NCBI GenBank assembly: GCA_003024785.1
Contig: PUQB01000855.1
Coordinates: forward strand, 1 to 64,000
Source: Selaginella tamariscina
Lineage: Eukaryota > Streptophyta > Lycopodiopsida > Selaginellales > Selaginellaceae
Reading direction: 5' to 3'
DNA length: 64,000 nt
Both the position numbers and the translations under genes were made by a program. Positions 1-10,750 of this stretch are shown piece after piece; within the stretch, counting starts at the first letter, position 1, and each line of letters starts with the position of its first letter. The notes beneath the pieces are model-generated. The model did no database searches and was not told the origin of the DNA. It worked only from the letters and a program-made list of their open reading frames with translations.

Positions 1-713
1 CGATATATCTCCGAGGATGGGAAAGGGCTGTGAAGGAAGAAGCCAAGCTTGATCCTGTTAAAGCGCTTCCGGAGGAAGGTAGGCAACACCATGAGGTGGT
101 AGTCATGGAGCCACACAAAATCCTCCTCTGGGCTGATCACCTCCATCACCTTGTCGGCAAAGATTTTGTTAACCGAAACGTAGGCCTGCCATAACAGGCG
201 ATCAAATCGGCCGCCGTGGTCGGTTGTAATGGGCAACATGTAGTGGAAGAGGGGCCAGAGCTGCTGTTTGCAAAAGCCCTGGTAAAACCTAGTGTGCAAA
301 TCCGGCGGAAGGAAAGCTGGCACACAGTTGAAGTCACGCAGGAGGATGGCTGCCACCTCGTCTTGCTCGCTCAAGGGCACATCAACACGTAGGCAACCGA
401 CATAGACAACTTCCAACTCCTCAGGAAGGCCATTCCTCAGCTGCAGAAGCAATGAATCGTCATCCCACCTGAATTCCCAGACCAGATTGTCGGCCCTCCG
501 TTCACCATGCAGTGGCAGGATGTGCGCCACAATGATGACTCGGCTGGTGTGCGATATGGATGCTGCCTCAGACGAAGTCTCATCTTCCACGCGATTCTCG
601 GAACACAACCCGGCCACTGTCATTACTCGAGGCAATCGGCGGCCCCTTGGGGACGACGTACCCTCAACTGGAGATGACAGATCTAGCAGATTAGAGTAGG
701 ACCTCGAGACCAT
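1..713 (-). CDS. Class II trehalose-6-phosphate synthase (TPS5-11 type), 5' part, truncated by window edge
   Basis: An open frame of 237 codons plus 2 nt runs without a stop from the ATG at 713 to base 1. It begins MVSRSYSNLLDL, the conserved start of plant class II TPS proteins, which supports this start. The glycosyltransferase-20 domain begins near residue 56 (SRVIIVAHILPLHGERRADN). Family blocks follow in order: VYVGCLRVDV, SEQDEV, GFCKQQLWPLFHYMLP, GGRFDRLLWQAYVSVNKIFA, DFVWLHDYHLMVLP and LGFFLHSPFPSSEIYR. Class II proteins carry a GT20 domain and a C-terminal phosphatase-like domain and are mostly thought to be regulatory in trehalose-6-P and sugar signalling. The C-terminal half lies outside the window, so activity cannot be judged. 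The RSYSNL start resembles the phosphorylated, 14-3-3-binding N terminus of Arabidopsis members. The frame is uninterrupted and there is no intron in this part. Confidence 0.95.
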   Translation of the reverse strand, partial: MVSRSYSNLLDLSSPVEGTSSPRGRRLPRVMTVAGLCSENRVEDETSSEAASISHTSRVIIVAHILPLHGERRADNLVWEFRWDDDSLLLQLRNGLPEELEVVYVGCLRVDVPLSEQDEVAAILLRDFNCVPAFLPPDLHTRFYQGFCKQQLWPLFHYMLPITTDHGGRFDRLLWQAYVSVNKIFADKVMEVISPEEDFVWLHDYHLMVLPTFLRKRFNRIKLGFFLHSPFPSSEIY

Positions 714-748
714 TATCGACACTTTAGGGATCCTAAGGGCAATCGTCA

Positions 749-756
749 CTTTTATA
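749..756 (-). promoter_or_regulatory. Possible TATA box of the TPS gene
   Basis: The minus strand reads GAGTATAAAAGTG here, a good TATA match, inside the 94-bp gap between the JASON-like stop codon and the TPS start codon. It lies only about 36 bp from the ATG, so it would give a very short 5' leader. A candidate splice acceptor (CCTTAG, about 730-735) sits between it and the ATG, so the real leader could instead be spliced from further upstream. Confidence 0.3.
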
Positions 757-807
757 CTCTTTGTATTTCTATTAAGTTATATACTCTGCGGAGTATCCAT
801 CTGCTGC

Positions 808-2199
808 TCACAAATGCTTGGCCAATGCTCTGTCCAACCGAACTTCAAACGGTGTCGAATGCCAAACCACCTTCTGATCCTGATGCAAACGAAAGTTATA
901 ACTAAAACACCATATATCAATCGGACAGGCTCTACCTCCTTATACTTTCTTGTGGTATTCGGTATTCCCAGAACAGTGGGATCGCCCCACCGCGACGGTC
1001 GACGCTGGGGAGTGATCTCCGTCGAACTAAGCTGAAGCTCCTTGAAGAAAGAGTAGTTGTCAGGATCAACCTCTACCGCATCGGATCCGCTGGGCGACAC
1101 CTTTTCAGAAGTGCACAGTTCCACTCCTTTGTCCCTTGCGGGCTCTTTTAGTTGTCTCCACTGCAGCAAGTTTCCCACTGGTGTCAGCACTGTCTCACGC
1201 CCCTGTTCTGTAATCCCAAGCCGTCCCGGAAACAAATTCTCCTTCTCCACACCAGAGTTGCCCCTCTCAGGACTCCTTTCAATGATTGGAGACGTACAGC
1301 TAACGGGTGTTATTTCCACGTCACTGATTTCACCCTTAGAGGAAGGCGACATCTTGCAGTCGGAAGGGCTGCTGTCTGGAACAACCGAGGCGAGCTTGTC
1401 CCGGTTCGCGTCATCTTCAGAAGAAATGCTGGACTCGGCCTCAGCCACTGGCGAGAGAGGTTCTTGCCATACAAAGGATTTGTACCTCGAGCCTCTCGTC
1501 TTCGGTAACACGAAGAAGCCGGATGATCTGGGAATGGATCTCTGCTCCTGAAGAGCATTCGAGCTTGTCTCTTCCACATCAGTGGAGCTCTGAGTTTCTA
1601 AGATTATACTTGCAGCGCTTTGATCTGGAACAGACTCCAACGCAACAGTCGGGCTGAATCAACAGCAAACAAATCAGAAAATGGGTTGAGACAGACATAA
1701 TGCCAACCTTCCATTTTGAATCTTGGGGACATTGAGATGGAGTTCAGCAGCGCTTTGCAAGGAGATGCCGCATGAACGGAGGTGGCACACCTGTGGTACT
1801 GAATGTAAACACACAAATCAAATCAGCATGTTGTACCTCCTCTTCTACAGTCCAGATCTCGCCAACGTCCTTCGTGTTTCGGCGAGCATCAAGCTTATTC
1901 TGAAGTCCATCCCTGGCTGCAGCATTACCCACGCCTGGGAACTGCAGGGACGGGTTTTGGTGAACATAAGGCTCATCGTTTCTCAGCATGGGCCTCCCGG
2001 AACCAAGTGCCGTAGCAAATGGGGAAATCCTTGGCTGCGCCTTGACATGTTCCTGGAGAAGAAACCGTGAAGAGAGAACTACCTTGTGAGTGTCGGCCGC
2101 ACTTACTCTGCCTCTGTGGTGCCTGCTGCTTTTGGAGCAAAGCCTTGGCAACCTGTCCCTTCTTCCGCTGCCGCCAAAGCAACCGAAAAGCCAACCCAT
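808..2199 (-). CDS. JASON-like protein, five exons
   Basis: Exons on the minus strand: 2199-2107, 2052-1837, 1790-1708, 1653-936 and 879-808, joined by GT..AG introns of 54, 46, 54 and 56 nt. All phases agree and give about 393 residues ending in TGA. The start MGWLFGCFGGSGRRDR matches the MGCFFGCF-type start of Arabidopsis JASON and relatives. A short CGI block in exon 3 takes the place of their SCGTLPETP region. TPVGNLLQWRQLKE (exon 4) parallels their N-P-V-E-N-x-x-Q-W block. GIPNTTRKYKE joined by splicing to DQKVVWHSTPFEVRLDRAL is the family's conserved C terminus. In Arabidopsis, JASON maintains the organelle band that separates meiosis II spindles in pollen mother cells; that role here is inference. 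Reading through the last intron creates a false transmembrane-like tail, so the spliced form is preferred. Confidence 0.85.
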
Positions 2200-3788
2200 G
2201 CCTCTGCTGCCGCTGTCGAGCTAGGTTAATTTTGAAAAGAGCCGTTGCAAGGCATAGGGCACTGCGCATTTTATGCCTGAGGAGGATGCAACATCTAATT
2301 GGGCTTCTGCAGGAGCTAGACTAGAGCAGTTGTCACGGGCAGCAAATCCGGCAAGAGGAGATACCGCTGTGATGAGGTATCACGAGGCTCGATTAGTGAA
2401 GATTTGTCTATCATCAGCAGGACCGTTCTTACCCTATCAACTTCTACCCGCACCAGCATTTTGTCCCAGCTTTTGATATCGGCATGGAACACCAGCTCCA
2501 TTCGTGTCAATGTGGCAACTTGCATCCAACCGAAAGCTATGTTTTATCTGGAGCATCTGCGACAAACTTAAGTCATCTTCCATTGGTTACGTGGGAGCAA
2601 CTCTCTACCCCTTTCCCAAAGGGTTCCGTGCTATCATCCATCTTCTGGAGATAAGATTGGAAACATAGTGAAAGAACATTTAGATTGATGTATTGCAAAC
2701 CATGATGTGGGTCATGCCATTGGAGCCGTGGCTCAAATTGTCGACTCTTGGGGTTACCAGGACTTACACCTCTTACTGGGTCTAACTCGGCTGCTGAAAC
2801 TGAGAATGCAATTGCCAGAGGCCGCTTCCCGCAGTTGGAGCAAGAACATGTAGACTTTGTCACGGCCCTATTGTTATGCCAAGCTGTTGGCCGTCCAAAG
2901 GGCTTATATATTGCAGCTATCGATAGCTGGGATATCATCTCTACTTTAGCAGATGCAGCCAAGAAGCCAACCTGCATCTAAACAGAATTATGCGGTTTAA
3001 TCATTATCTTTTCCGTGAATAAGGAACTCTGCCACATTGTTCGCAGGAGTGCGGTCGCTAGTATACCATGATGCCTACCCCTGGCATGCGCGGGCTGTAC
3101 TTGCTGGTCAGAAATCCAATGCGTGAAGAGGGCTCTGAAGATGGCCTTGACTTGAGACCAGAGTTTTCTCTTCCCAGGCTGTGACACCAGCGCGTGGCGA
3201 CTGTCGATCTTGGCAACTGAGATATGCACAAGGCTCAATGACAAGTGAAGGTGGTAGTTTCACATTGTTCACTCTTGGTCCAACAGGGTGATCCTGATTT
3301 GTCTGGTAGCTCCTTTTCCTCTCTAACCAAATAGGATTAAGCTGTCATACCAGATATTGCGACTGCTGCCGCTGTTGATGTCGTCGCAGCTTTCAACACG
3401 TGTCCACCAATCGGACGACCTTCGAATAGTTCGAGGTTGGGAAGAGAACGCGGGCAAGCTTGGATATGATATATCATAAACTTATTGTGGTCAATTTCAG
3501 AAACATGGTTCGCCAGTCCAGATAATGAAACGTACTACCATCGTCACTCCCGTAGCGGATACACCTACAGCAGGTGCTTCAAGATAAATAGAGCAACTGT
3601 CCAAGTGCGAGAGGCGAGGGGACTGCAAAGCCTGCTTGCATTTGATAAAGGTCAAGGTGGATATTTTGCAAGATATCGATTACTAATACGATTCTCTTCA
3701 TGTAGAATATTCCCGTGTCAAACAAATAAATTGAATTCCCAACGTTCACTTCCACATTTTTAGGTCTGTGCTTTCGTAACGGCGAGTG
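2200..3788. other. Gene-poor stretch between divergent JASON-like and serine-rich genes
   Basis: It should contain the leaders and promoters of the two divergent genes. Several overlapping open frames exist on both strands (for example 2748-2981 plus and 2573-2977 minus), but none matches a family I recognise and none shows a convincing splice pattern. The 2748-2981 plus frame ends in a sensible-looking segment (RPKGLYIAAIDSWDIISTLA) and could be the last exon of an unrecognised gene or gene remnant. Confidence 0.4.
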
Positions 3789-5832
3789 ATGGCGATGAAG
3801 GCGCGACGCAGGGCGGATAGGCTCTCCATACTGGACATCTCCATCGAAGACGACTGTCTGCTACCAGGTACCAACAACAAGGGTTCCTCCCCTCCTCGTC
3901 AGCCAGACGGTTCGTTGCCATATCTTCCTTCACTTCTTCTCTCTTATTCATGTTCATCCAGAATCTAAGATCCCAAGTCCAAACGTGGAGGAACCTGCTC
4001 GGCTCGCCAGCAAAAACAAGAACAAGGGACATCATAGCTTGCGCAAGAGCTTGGCATGGGACAAAGCGTTTCTCACGGGCGAAGGTAATCTCTTTCCTAT
4101 TTACGAGCTAGTAGCGAGTGAGCCGTTGCAGGTGTTCTCGACCCAGATGAACTTCCAGTACGGACGCGATCTCCCAAGAAGTTGCCGGACCTACCCACTT
4201 TCGAGTTGAATACAAAGAGGCCTACATTGTACAAGGGGCAAGCCTTTAAGGACAATTCTGCAATCAACTTGCGGAGCTTTTCGGAAAGGTTTGATAGCCT
4301 TTCGGCTCGACTCGAAGAAGTAAGTAACTTCATTCCTGCATTGAATTTCTGTAATCTCTGTTTAGGCAAGGAATCTACCTCCCGTCTCCTCTTATTCTGG
4401 TCCAAGGATGCTTGCTCCCAAGAAGGTGATTGAATCCGCCATACAGAAGGCACTCGGCTACGCCTTCCTAGCACAATTACATATCCTTACCTACTTGTAT
4501 GTTCTCAAGGTTTCAATTACAACTTTCTTTGACTGAAAGCCACTGCTGATGAAAGGAAGCGGACTGCCGAGCAGCCGGCCAAGCCGCCTAATGGATCCAG
4601 CATAACCAGGAGGGTCACCTCAGTTTCTAGAAAGGTCAAGGATACGCTGGAAAAAGTGCTCCCAGGTAAGTAGGAGCTTCTCGTACGGTAAGGCCCTATT
4701 GTTTTACTTGATTCAGGACGAGTAGAGGCTGGTGGTTGCCGCGGATCTAAGTTTGGAGAATCTAGAATCCTGGAAACCGATGCGGATTCTGAGTTAAGTA
4801 GTTCGGAAGGTTCTTGCAATTCAGAGGGGCGCTTTTATAGATCGTATTCAGCTGGGTCCCGCATGAGGTGCATCTCAGTAGAGTCAAAACCAACTGGACT
4901 GAGAATACCTTCGCCAAAACTCGGATTTTTTGATCCAGTTAAGGGATTAGTGTTGTCTATATGTGTGGGTGACGTTATTTTGTGTTGCAGGGAAGAACAT
5001 CTGAGTCGGTGAAACCAAGTATCAGGACAGCAGTTAGAATTCCTACGGGCCAACAGAGCTCTAAGGGAAAGCCCCATGGCCTTCCTAGAGGGAAGCCGGG
5101 GCATATCCGTTCTGGCATTCCTTCAGGGCCACATGTAAGAACAACTGAGAGAGAGTCTTCCGGCGCCTGCACTTCAGCATGGAGGATAAGTAACGAGCTT
5201 TTTTCACCAGGTGCACATTCTGCCGCTTCTAGTGGCTCTTTAGAAGAGGTCAGTCATAAGCTCGAGGTGGAGACGGCTGAGAGCTGCGACATAACAAAAT
5301 CAGAAGTGAATGGCGAAGTGCACAAATCTTCGTGCGATGGAGGAGTTTCAAAGCTGGCCGATGAGAACAACACATCGATTTGGAAGGCTGTGCCGGTACA
5401 GATGGACAGAAGCCCGTTGGCTGTCAATGCTAGCTTGCTCAACAGTGGCTCCACCAGCACGAGGGACAAAGGTTCTTTCTTTGCCTTTGCGAAGAAAGCT
5501 GTTGGGCGTTTGTCGTCTCCACTGGACAAAGGAACATCAACCCAAGAGAACTGGGAGGCGGCTACTAAGGTGACTAGCTTCTTCCGGGAAGAATGGCTCG
5601 TGCTCACCTGTGCTTGTAGGTGGAAAAGCTTGTCAAGACTGGCCCCGTGCAGCATTCTCCCCCAAACAAACCTGTTCCTCAGCCCGGTCCATGGTCCCCG
5701 GTAATGTTTAGCCTCTTTTTGAATTTTTGTGACTGAGTTGGAGTTGACGTGTAGGTCCGAAGGAATATGACACAGCTAGGTCCTTTCGATTGCACTAAGT
5801 CGAATGCTCAGGGTGCTGGCTGGGAGGATTAA
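3789..5832 (+). CDS. Plant-specific serine-rich protein of unknown function, nine exons
   Basis: Proposed exons: 3789-3867, 3962-4084, 4132-4319, 4366-4425, 4560-4665, 4717-4937, 4991-5569, 5620-5700, 5755-5832. Phases are consistent and give 504 residues ending in TAA. Introns are 94, 47, 46, 134, 51, 53, 50 and 54 nt. The acceptor of exon 5 is the least certain border. Motifs shared with a family found across land plants are visible: SLAWDKAFLTGEG spliced to VLDPDELP in the N-terminal third, GLRIPSPKLGFFDP near the middle, and a C terminus with VQHSPPNKPVPQPGPWSP spliced to VRRNMTQLGPFDCTKSN. The two splice-spanning motifs strongly support the model. The protein is rich in Ser, Lys and Pro, with no membrane segment or catalytic domain. 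I do not know its function. It is divergently oriented from the JASON-like gene. Confidence 0.8.
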
Positions 5833-6157
5833 GATGGAAAAGGAAGAGGACGCGCTGTTTGCAAGCTTTTGATGACGAGCATCCGAGCAGCGCCAGTCAT
5901 GTCAACGGGGTTTAGTAATTCCGGCGTCACTTCCTAAAAAACATAGAACTACTTGCATCCGCCGCCGGGTGGGTCTTGCAGAACGTGGCAACCCACCCAG
6001 CTTCGTGGTCGTCTGATAAGGAATGTCTTGGATGACCAATGCAAGTATTACTCTTTGTCTCTGCCGCACGGGCAAGGAAGCCTTGTACTCGTGGAGTATC
6101 TGTCACGGGACTGTAGAGAGGGAGTTAAGCGTTCTAACACTGTTGGATATGTGGTTG

Positions 6158-6163
6158 AATAAA
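6158..6163 (+). promoter_or_regulatory. Possible polyadenylation signal AATAAA
   Basis: AATAAA lies about 325 bp downstream of the stop codon of the serine-rich protein gene, just before the composition turns AT-rich. It is a plausible 3' end signal for that gene, but the hexamer alone is weak evidence. Confidence 0.35.
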
Positions 6164-8596
6164 GCTAGTGTAAGATTAATGTTGATCGCTGCAGAATTCT
6201 ATATATTCAAAATGCCACACATGGATTAAGAATATTCTAGATTTGAAAAGTAAATTATAAAATAAAATTGTAATTGTAATTGTAATGATATATGTACTAG
6301 TGTATATATTGTATGTAGTAGACACACATACATGGGTGATGACCTACCACGTGTTGCATGTGTACCAATGGCATGAAGAATTTGACTATATAATCAGGGA
6401 TTCTCAAATGTGCGAAAGTGGTGCAGAACGCAGCATTTTAAAAAAACAGTTACACAACTAGTAATACACAGGACTTGAGATATATTGTATATTATCATGG
6501 AGAAGTTTTGTACTTTCTCCATTTTGCTTTCTTTTTTTTTAGTTTTCTCATGGTGAGGTAAGTTTTTGAGTCATGGTAATTAATGTCAACAAGTTCTTAG
6601 AGAGACTCATCGATGGTGAGTTGTCATTCTCTACACAATTGTCTTTTACTTTGGTCATGATAATTAATGTCACAACAAGTTCTTAAAGAGACTCGTTGAT
6701 GACGAGCTATCTCTCTCTACACCATTGTTTTTTTACTTGGGTCATGGTAATTAACGTCGACAAGTTGTTAGAGAGACTCATTGATGATAAATTGTTTTCT
6801 ATACCATCATCTTTTACTTTATTCTCCCCACTCCGTAAGTTCAAAAGTTTGTTTGCAATTTTTTTATAGTGATATTAAAGATGTTGTTTATTATTAATTA
6901 TATTAATTTCATGTGGATCAATGATCCAATGGATATATAGTTCATGAGTTTCTTACAGCTTCAAAGTTGTTAGAATTTTTTTTTACCTAATGCCACATGT
7001 TCAGTTTGCTAAGGTGTTACTTTGGTAATGATGTTGGACATGTCTTAACATACTCATTAACATTATTTATCATAATTAATTATTAAAACCATCCCTTCAT
7101 TATAGCTAACATTTTACGTCTTCCACTGTGCTTTGTTAAAGGAACATTATGATGTTTTCTCTCAATACTTTTTATCTCCAGATCTTTTTTGCAACATAGT
7201 GTCATTTTCTATAATGTAAAACTTCATCTGTTACTTAAAAAAATGTGTTAACTTGAATGCATTTACTAGTTTCATCATCTTTATCATAATAACACCATCT
7301 CTTTGGGATTAATGAATTTTTTATTTTTTATTTTTATTTTGCTATCGAGGCCAAAGCGTTTTTAGCAAAATCATTTTGAAGATATGCCAACGCTAACACA
7401 AATTCATTTACCAAAATTGAAATTGAAATTTACATAAGCTTTTCTACTAAGAGCATTACCTTTACATTATTTTTTCTAACTTTGTGCTTGATCTCAAGTT
7501 AAAACCAAGTTAAAGTTATGTTATTATTTAACTTATTTTCCACCCTTCACATATTTAAGTAGGTGGGTTAGCACTAAGGTGTTAGCCCCTTTGTATTTAA
7601 AAACTCTCAAATTGTAACATTAAATATTTAACATGATCACATGTGTTTGATTGATTATTTTAAAAGTACATTTTACAATATTGAAGATTTAATGACACAG
7701 AATAACACATGTTTAATTAATTATTTTAAAAGAACGTTTGATAAGATTTAGAATTCATATGATGTTTTTTAACAATTCAATAATAACTTAATGAGTTTGT
7801 TATGTGATTCAATATTAAGTTGATAATTTACCTCGATGGGCATATGTTAGAATGAATTAATTTAATATGTTAAGTAGATCATGTGACATGAGTTGGTTAG
7901 ATTCATGCCTTCAATCATGCAATATTGAAAAATTACATTATTCAACTTTTTAAATTGGTACATACTGAAGGCCAAGGTCCAATTGTGGGTTCTTACTCTT
8001 ACTATTCATCATACTGTTCTTATGTAAGTGGATGTTGAAGCATATATGTCAGCACAACTGCATTTTCAAGATTGTCTTCATCCTTAGGGTTGCCATGTGG
8101 TCACCTTCGGGCAACACAATACCTATGCAATCCTCCAACTCCTACTTATGTTCTTGGTTGTGAAAGTAGAAATCAATGTAGTCATGGTAGAATAAATAAA
8201 AAGAATGTAGGACTCAGAACATACATGGCGAATTTGCTAAAATTTAACAATTAGCCACCACATTTAACAATATTTGCTAGTTGTTACTACGGTTGTTGTG
8301 GTTTTTGATGATGAAGGCCTTGATAATGATGCCTAAGTTTTAAAAGAATTTATTATGATAAATAAAAAATTTCACGAAAGACAAATAGATCACGTGAGAT
8401 GCAAACTTTATCTTTATGTTTCTTTCAATATGGATATCATGGGTTGTAGGTTCCATCTAGTTGCTCACAAACATGTGGAATTTTAATGAATGTGCTAATT
8501 AATACCAATTTCAGTATGTCATTGACAATTAAATCTTTGGTTCATTGCCTTTAACACATGCTGACAAGATCTTACACATCTTTTATAAGTTTATTT
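6164..8596. other. AT-rich intergenic DNA without recognisable gene
   Basis: Only short chance open frames occur on either strand and no domain is recognisable. Apart from the tandem repeat at 6571-6821 I see no ordered structure. Composition drops sharply relative to the gene block to the left. Confidence 0.6.
6571..6821. repeat. Tandem repeat, about 85 bp x 3
   Basis: Three diverged copies begin with TCATGGTAATTAATGTC-like sequence at 6571, 6655 and 6742. Each continues through a CAAGTTCTTAGAGAGACTC block and ends in CTTTTACTT. Unit lengths are about 84, 87 and 80 bp. Confidence 0.75.
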
Positions 8597-8921
8597 AGTT
8601 GAAATAGTGAAAAAAGATTTGTGATTTCTCAATCATTCTTCAATACTACATTTCCATAGTTGTGCATAGATTCCTTACAGTATATTTCTTTGTGATGGAG
8701 TTACTTAATGCCTCTTACCTCATATGTACTACACTACTAGTCCTAATTCATGGGGGTGTTTGTCTCAACAAGTTGATGTATCTAATACATAATTGGAATC
8801 CCTTGCATAGTGTATCGAGCAACTTAAGAATAAGTATACAAATTTATGCAAGTTTAACATGTCTTAGAACACATGTGAATACTCAGCATTGCATACCAAG
8901 GTAATGCAAGGCCTTTCAAAT
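8597..8921. repeat. Left flank duplicated near 12.3 kb
   Basis: This stretch (starting TTAGTTGAAATAGTGAAAAAAG) recurs in the same orientation from about 12,262. In both places it continues without a break into the same end of a family A LTR. The two copies differ mainly by small indels. Confidence 0.75.
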
Positions 8922-9070
8922 TGTCAGAAGTTAACCAAAGGGTCAACATGTGGCAGCACGTGGTTGCCAGGTGGCCATTTGGCATCATCACCCTGTGTGA
9001 GCAACACTAAGTTTCCTAAAACAACCCCAACGACCCCTAGGGTTAGACTCTAATGCCCAAGTGGACAAGA

Positions 9071-9204
9071 GACTTAGGGTTTAACCTAAGTCTCCCTAGA
9101 ATGTTTGCCCCCAGAACCCTTGAGGGATAACCCTAGTTGATTTAGGGTTTAGCCTAAGTCTCCCTAGAGTGTCTACCCCAAAACCTTGAGGGATAACCCT
9201 AGTT
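9071..9204. repeat. Two tandem units of about 68 bp inside the family A LTR
   Basis: Each unit runs from a CTTAGGGTTTAGCCTAAG block through CTCCCTAGA to TGAGGGATAACCCTAGTTGA. The solo LTR at 27,083-28,170 has a single unit, so copy number varies within the family. Confidence 0.7.
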
Positions 9205-10297
9205 GACATAGGGTTTTGTCCTAGAAGACCTAGACAAGCTCATGCCCTAACCCCCATCAAGGAGACGTGTGTTCCACACTACCCCTGGACAGAGCTAAGG
9301 CATCGTCACTTACCCCTTGAGGAATCACCCTCATTTGGGAGTACAACCCCTTTAGGGCGACAAGGGTACCCTGAACCACGACTAACCCCTAAGGGTTTGA
9401 GTGGCCAAGTTATACCCTAGACCTAGGGCTAGTACTTAGTGAGGACACGAATGTGCGCCATAGGCGGACATGAGTGTTCTGCTAAGCAAATTCCATAAGG
9501 CTAGGTTTGGGATAACTTTAAGCACATGACCTTGCGAGTGCCTCACGAAAAGGCTCCTGCTAACATGTTTAGGTTGTTTAACCCTTGAATCCAAGGAGAA
9601 CACTCCCCTAGCTAAGTGTGCCAAAGCACACCTAGTTATGAGACCTAACCTCCCTTGAGCGGATGCCAAAGGCTTAGCACCCTAGTGTAAGCACAAGCAT
9701 GTCTGTTTGCTAAAGTATCCCACCCTTGGCGACAAGCCCATAACATAACCCCAAAGGGCGTGCCTCAGGCATTATACCATGTGACATTTAGCCCAGTGTC
9801 ACATCTCCATGTGACACTGCCTTCCCCAATGTGGGCTATCATGCCATAGCTCTTAGATTCAAGAGCTGCACCAAGTGCCACAAACATGGCTCCTAAATGC
9901 CAACTCTAGAACCCCTCAATTATCCCTCAAGACTCGGTAAGGAAACTTTGTCAATCAAGAACCCACGCCCACAGTTGGACAAGGACACGAATGTGGCTGG
10001 TTAGCTGTGAGTGTTGCTCCTAGCTTGACATGGAGGAGGAGGCTGGAGACAAGCCTCAACCTTTACTTTTTGGAACGTGCATCCCAACCAGTCCTCCCAG
10101 GCATGGAATCGCCAACTGTTAAGGGTAAGCTACCCCGAAAGTGGGACGTACCCTTGTCATCTGAAGGTTAGGGCGGTACAACAGAGGTTGTACCTTAACG
10201 ACACAAGTTGAAGCTTGCACCGGCAGAAGAAGCAACGAACTCAGTCATGAACCCAGGAGCTCTCCTACGTATACTCTACCTTATTTATGTGACGGAG

Positions 10298-10321
10298 CCC
10301 CCCCCCCCCCCCCCCCCCCCC
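10298..10321. repeat. Homopolymer of 24 C within the family A LTR
   Basis: A run of 24 C follows GTGACGGAG. The same site carries 11 C at 27724-27734 and 15 G (opposite orientation) at 13167-13181, so the tract is a family character of variable length. Confidence 0.9.
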
Positions 10322-10735
10322 TTCTTTTTCTATATGTGTAAATGGGCTGGCACTAAAATGCTAGCCCATTAGATAATTAGATGAGTTTGCACAAACTCCT
10401 ACCCCTAAACCCTACCCAAGGGGTGGGGGTTTTAGGGCGTGGGTTAGGGCAACCCTAGGGTTAGGTCAACCCTAGGGGTGTTCCTAACCCTATTTAACAT
10501 GCCAAACTCATCTTAATAGGACGTCAAAATTGGGGGTGGGTTTTCTAGAAGGTAAGTGCTACCTTCGCTTAGAGTTTCTCGCGACATTAAAGATAGCCGG
10601 CCGGACTACCCTAAACACCTAAGTGCACTAAGCGGGGCTGTTTCTCACTACATCTAGGGTCCATCAACATAGTACAGTAGGTAACAACAGTCAACGTCCA
10701 AAGTAAAGGGTCGAGTCATAGTAAAAACTATGACA

Positions 10736-10750
10736 CACTCCCCGCCTTTG
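10736..10750 (-). other. Polypurine tract of the family A element
   Basis: Minus strand CAAAGGCGGGGAGTG directly abuts the TG of the LTR at 10735. This is the usual position of the plus-strand primer of LTR retrotransposons and fixes the element's orientation. Confidence 0.65.

Larger units (their letters stand above)
8922..10735 (-). mobile_element. LTR of Ty3/gypsy family A, 3' LTR of a minus-strand element
   Basis: Read on the minus strand it starts TGTCATAGTTTTTACTATGAC and ends in TTCTGACA, giving TG..CA borders. The adjacent sequence on the internal side reads CAAAGGCGGGGAGTG on the minus strand, a polypurine tract, so this is a 3' LTR. A frame across that junction encodes DVNEDVDIFKGGE, resembling the C-terminal tail of plant gypsy polyproteins. 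It carries a 24-nt C run (10298-10321) and two copies of a roughly 68-bp repeat (9071-9204). The flanking 5-mers (CAAAT and CACTC) do not match, as expected when the other LTR is elsewhere. Length is 1814 bp against 1088 bp for the solo copy at 27 kb, mostly because this copy keeps about 670 bp (near 9427-10094) that the other lacks. Confidence 0.75.

Noticed and set aside
777-935. C-terminal transmembrane-like segment in the unspliced frame of the JASON-like gene
   Set aside because: It is the translation of a 56-nt intron. Splicing 936 to 879 restores the conserved JASON C terminus (DQKVVWHSTPFEVRL).
9000-10500. CCCTAAACCC and CCCTAGGG motifs resembling plant telomere repeat
   Set aside because: They are scattered, irregular and part of the family A LTR, without tandem TTTAGGG units; not an interstitial telomere.
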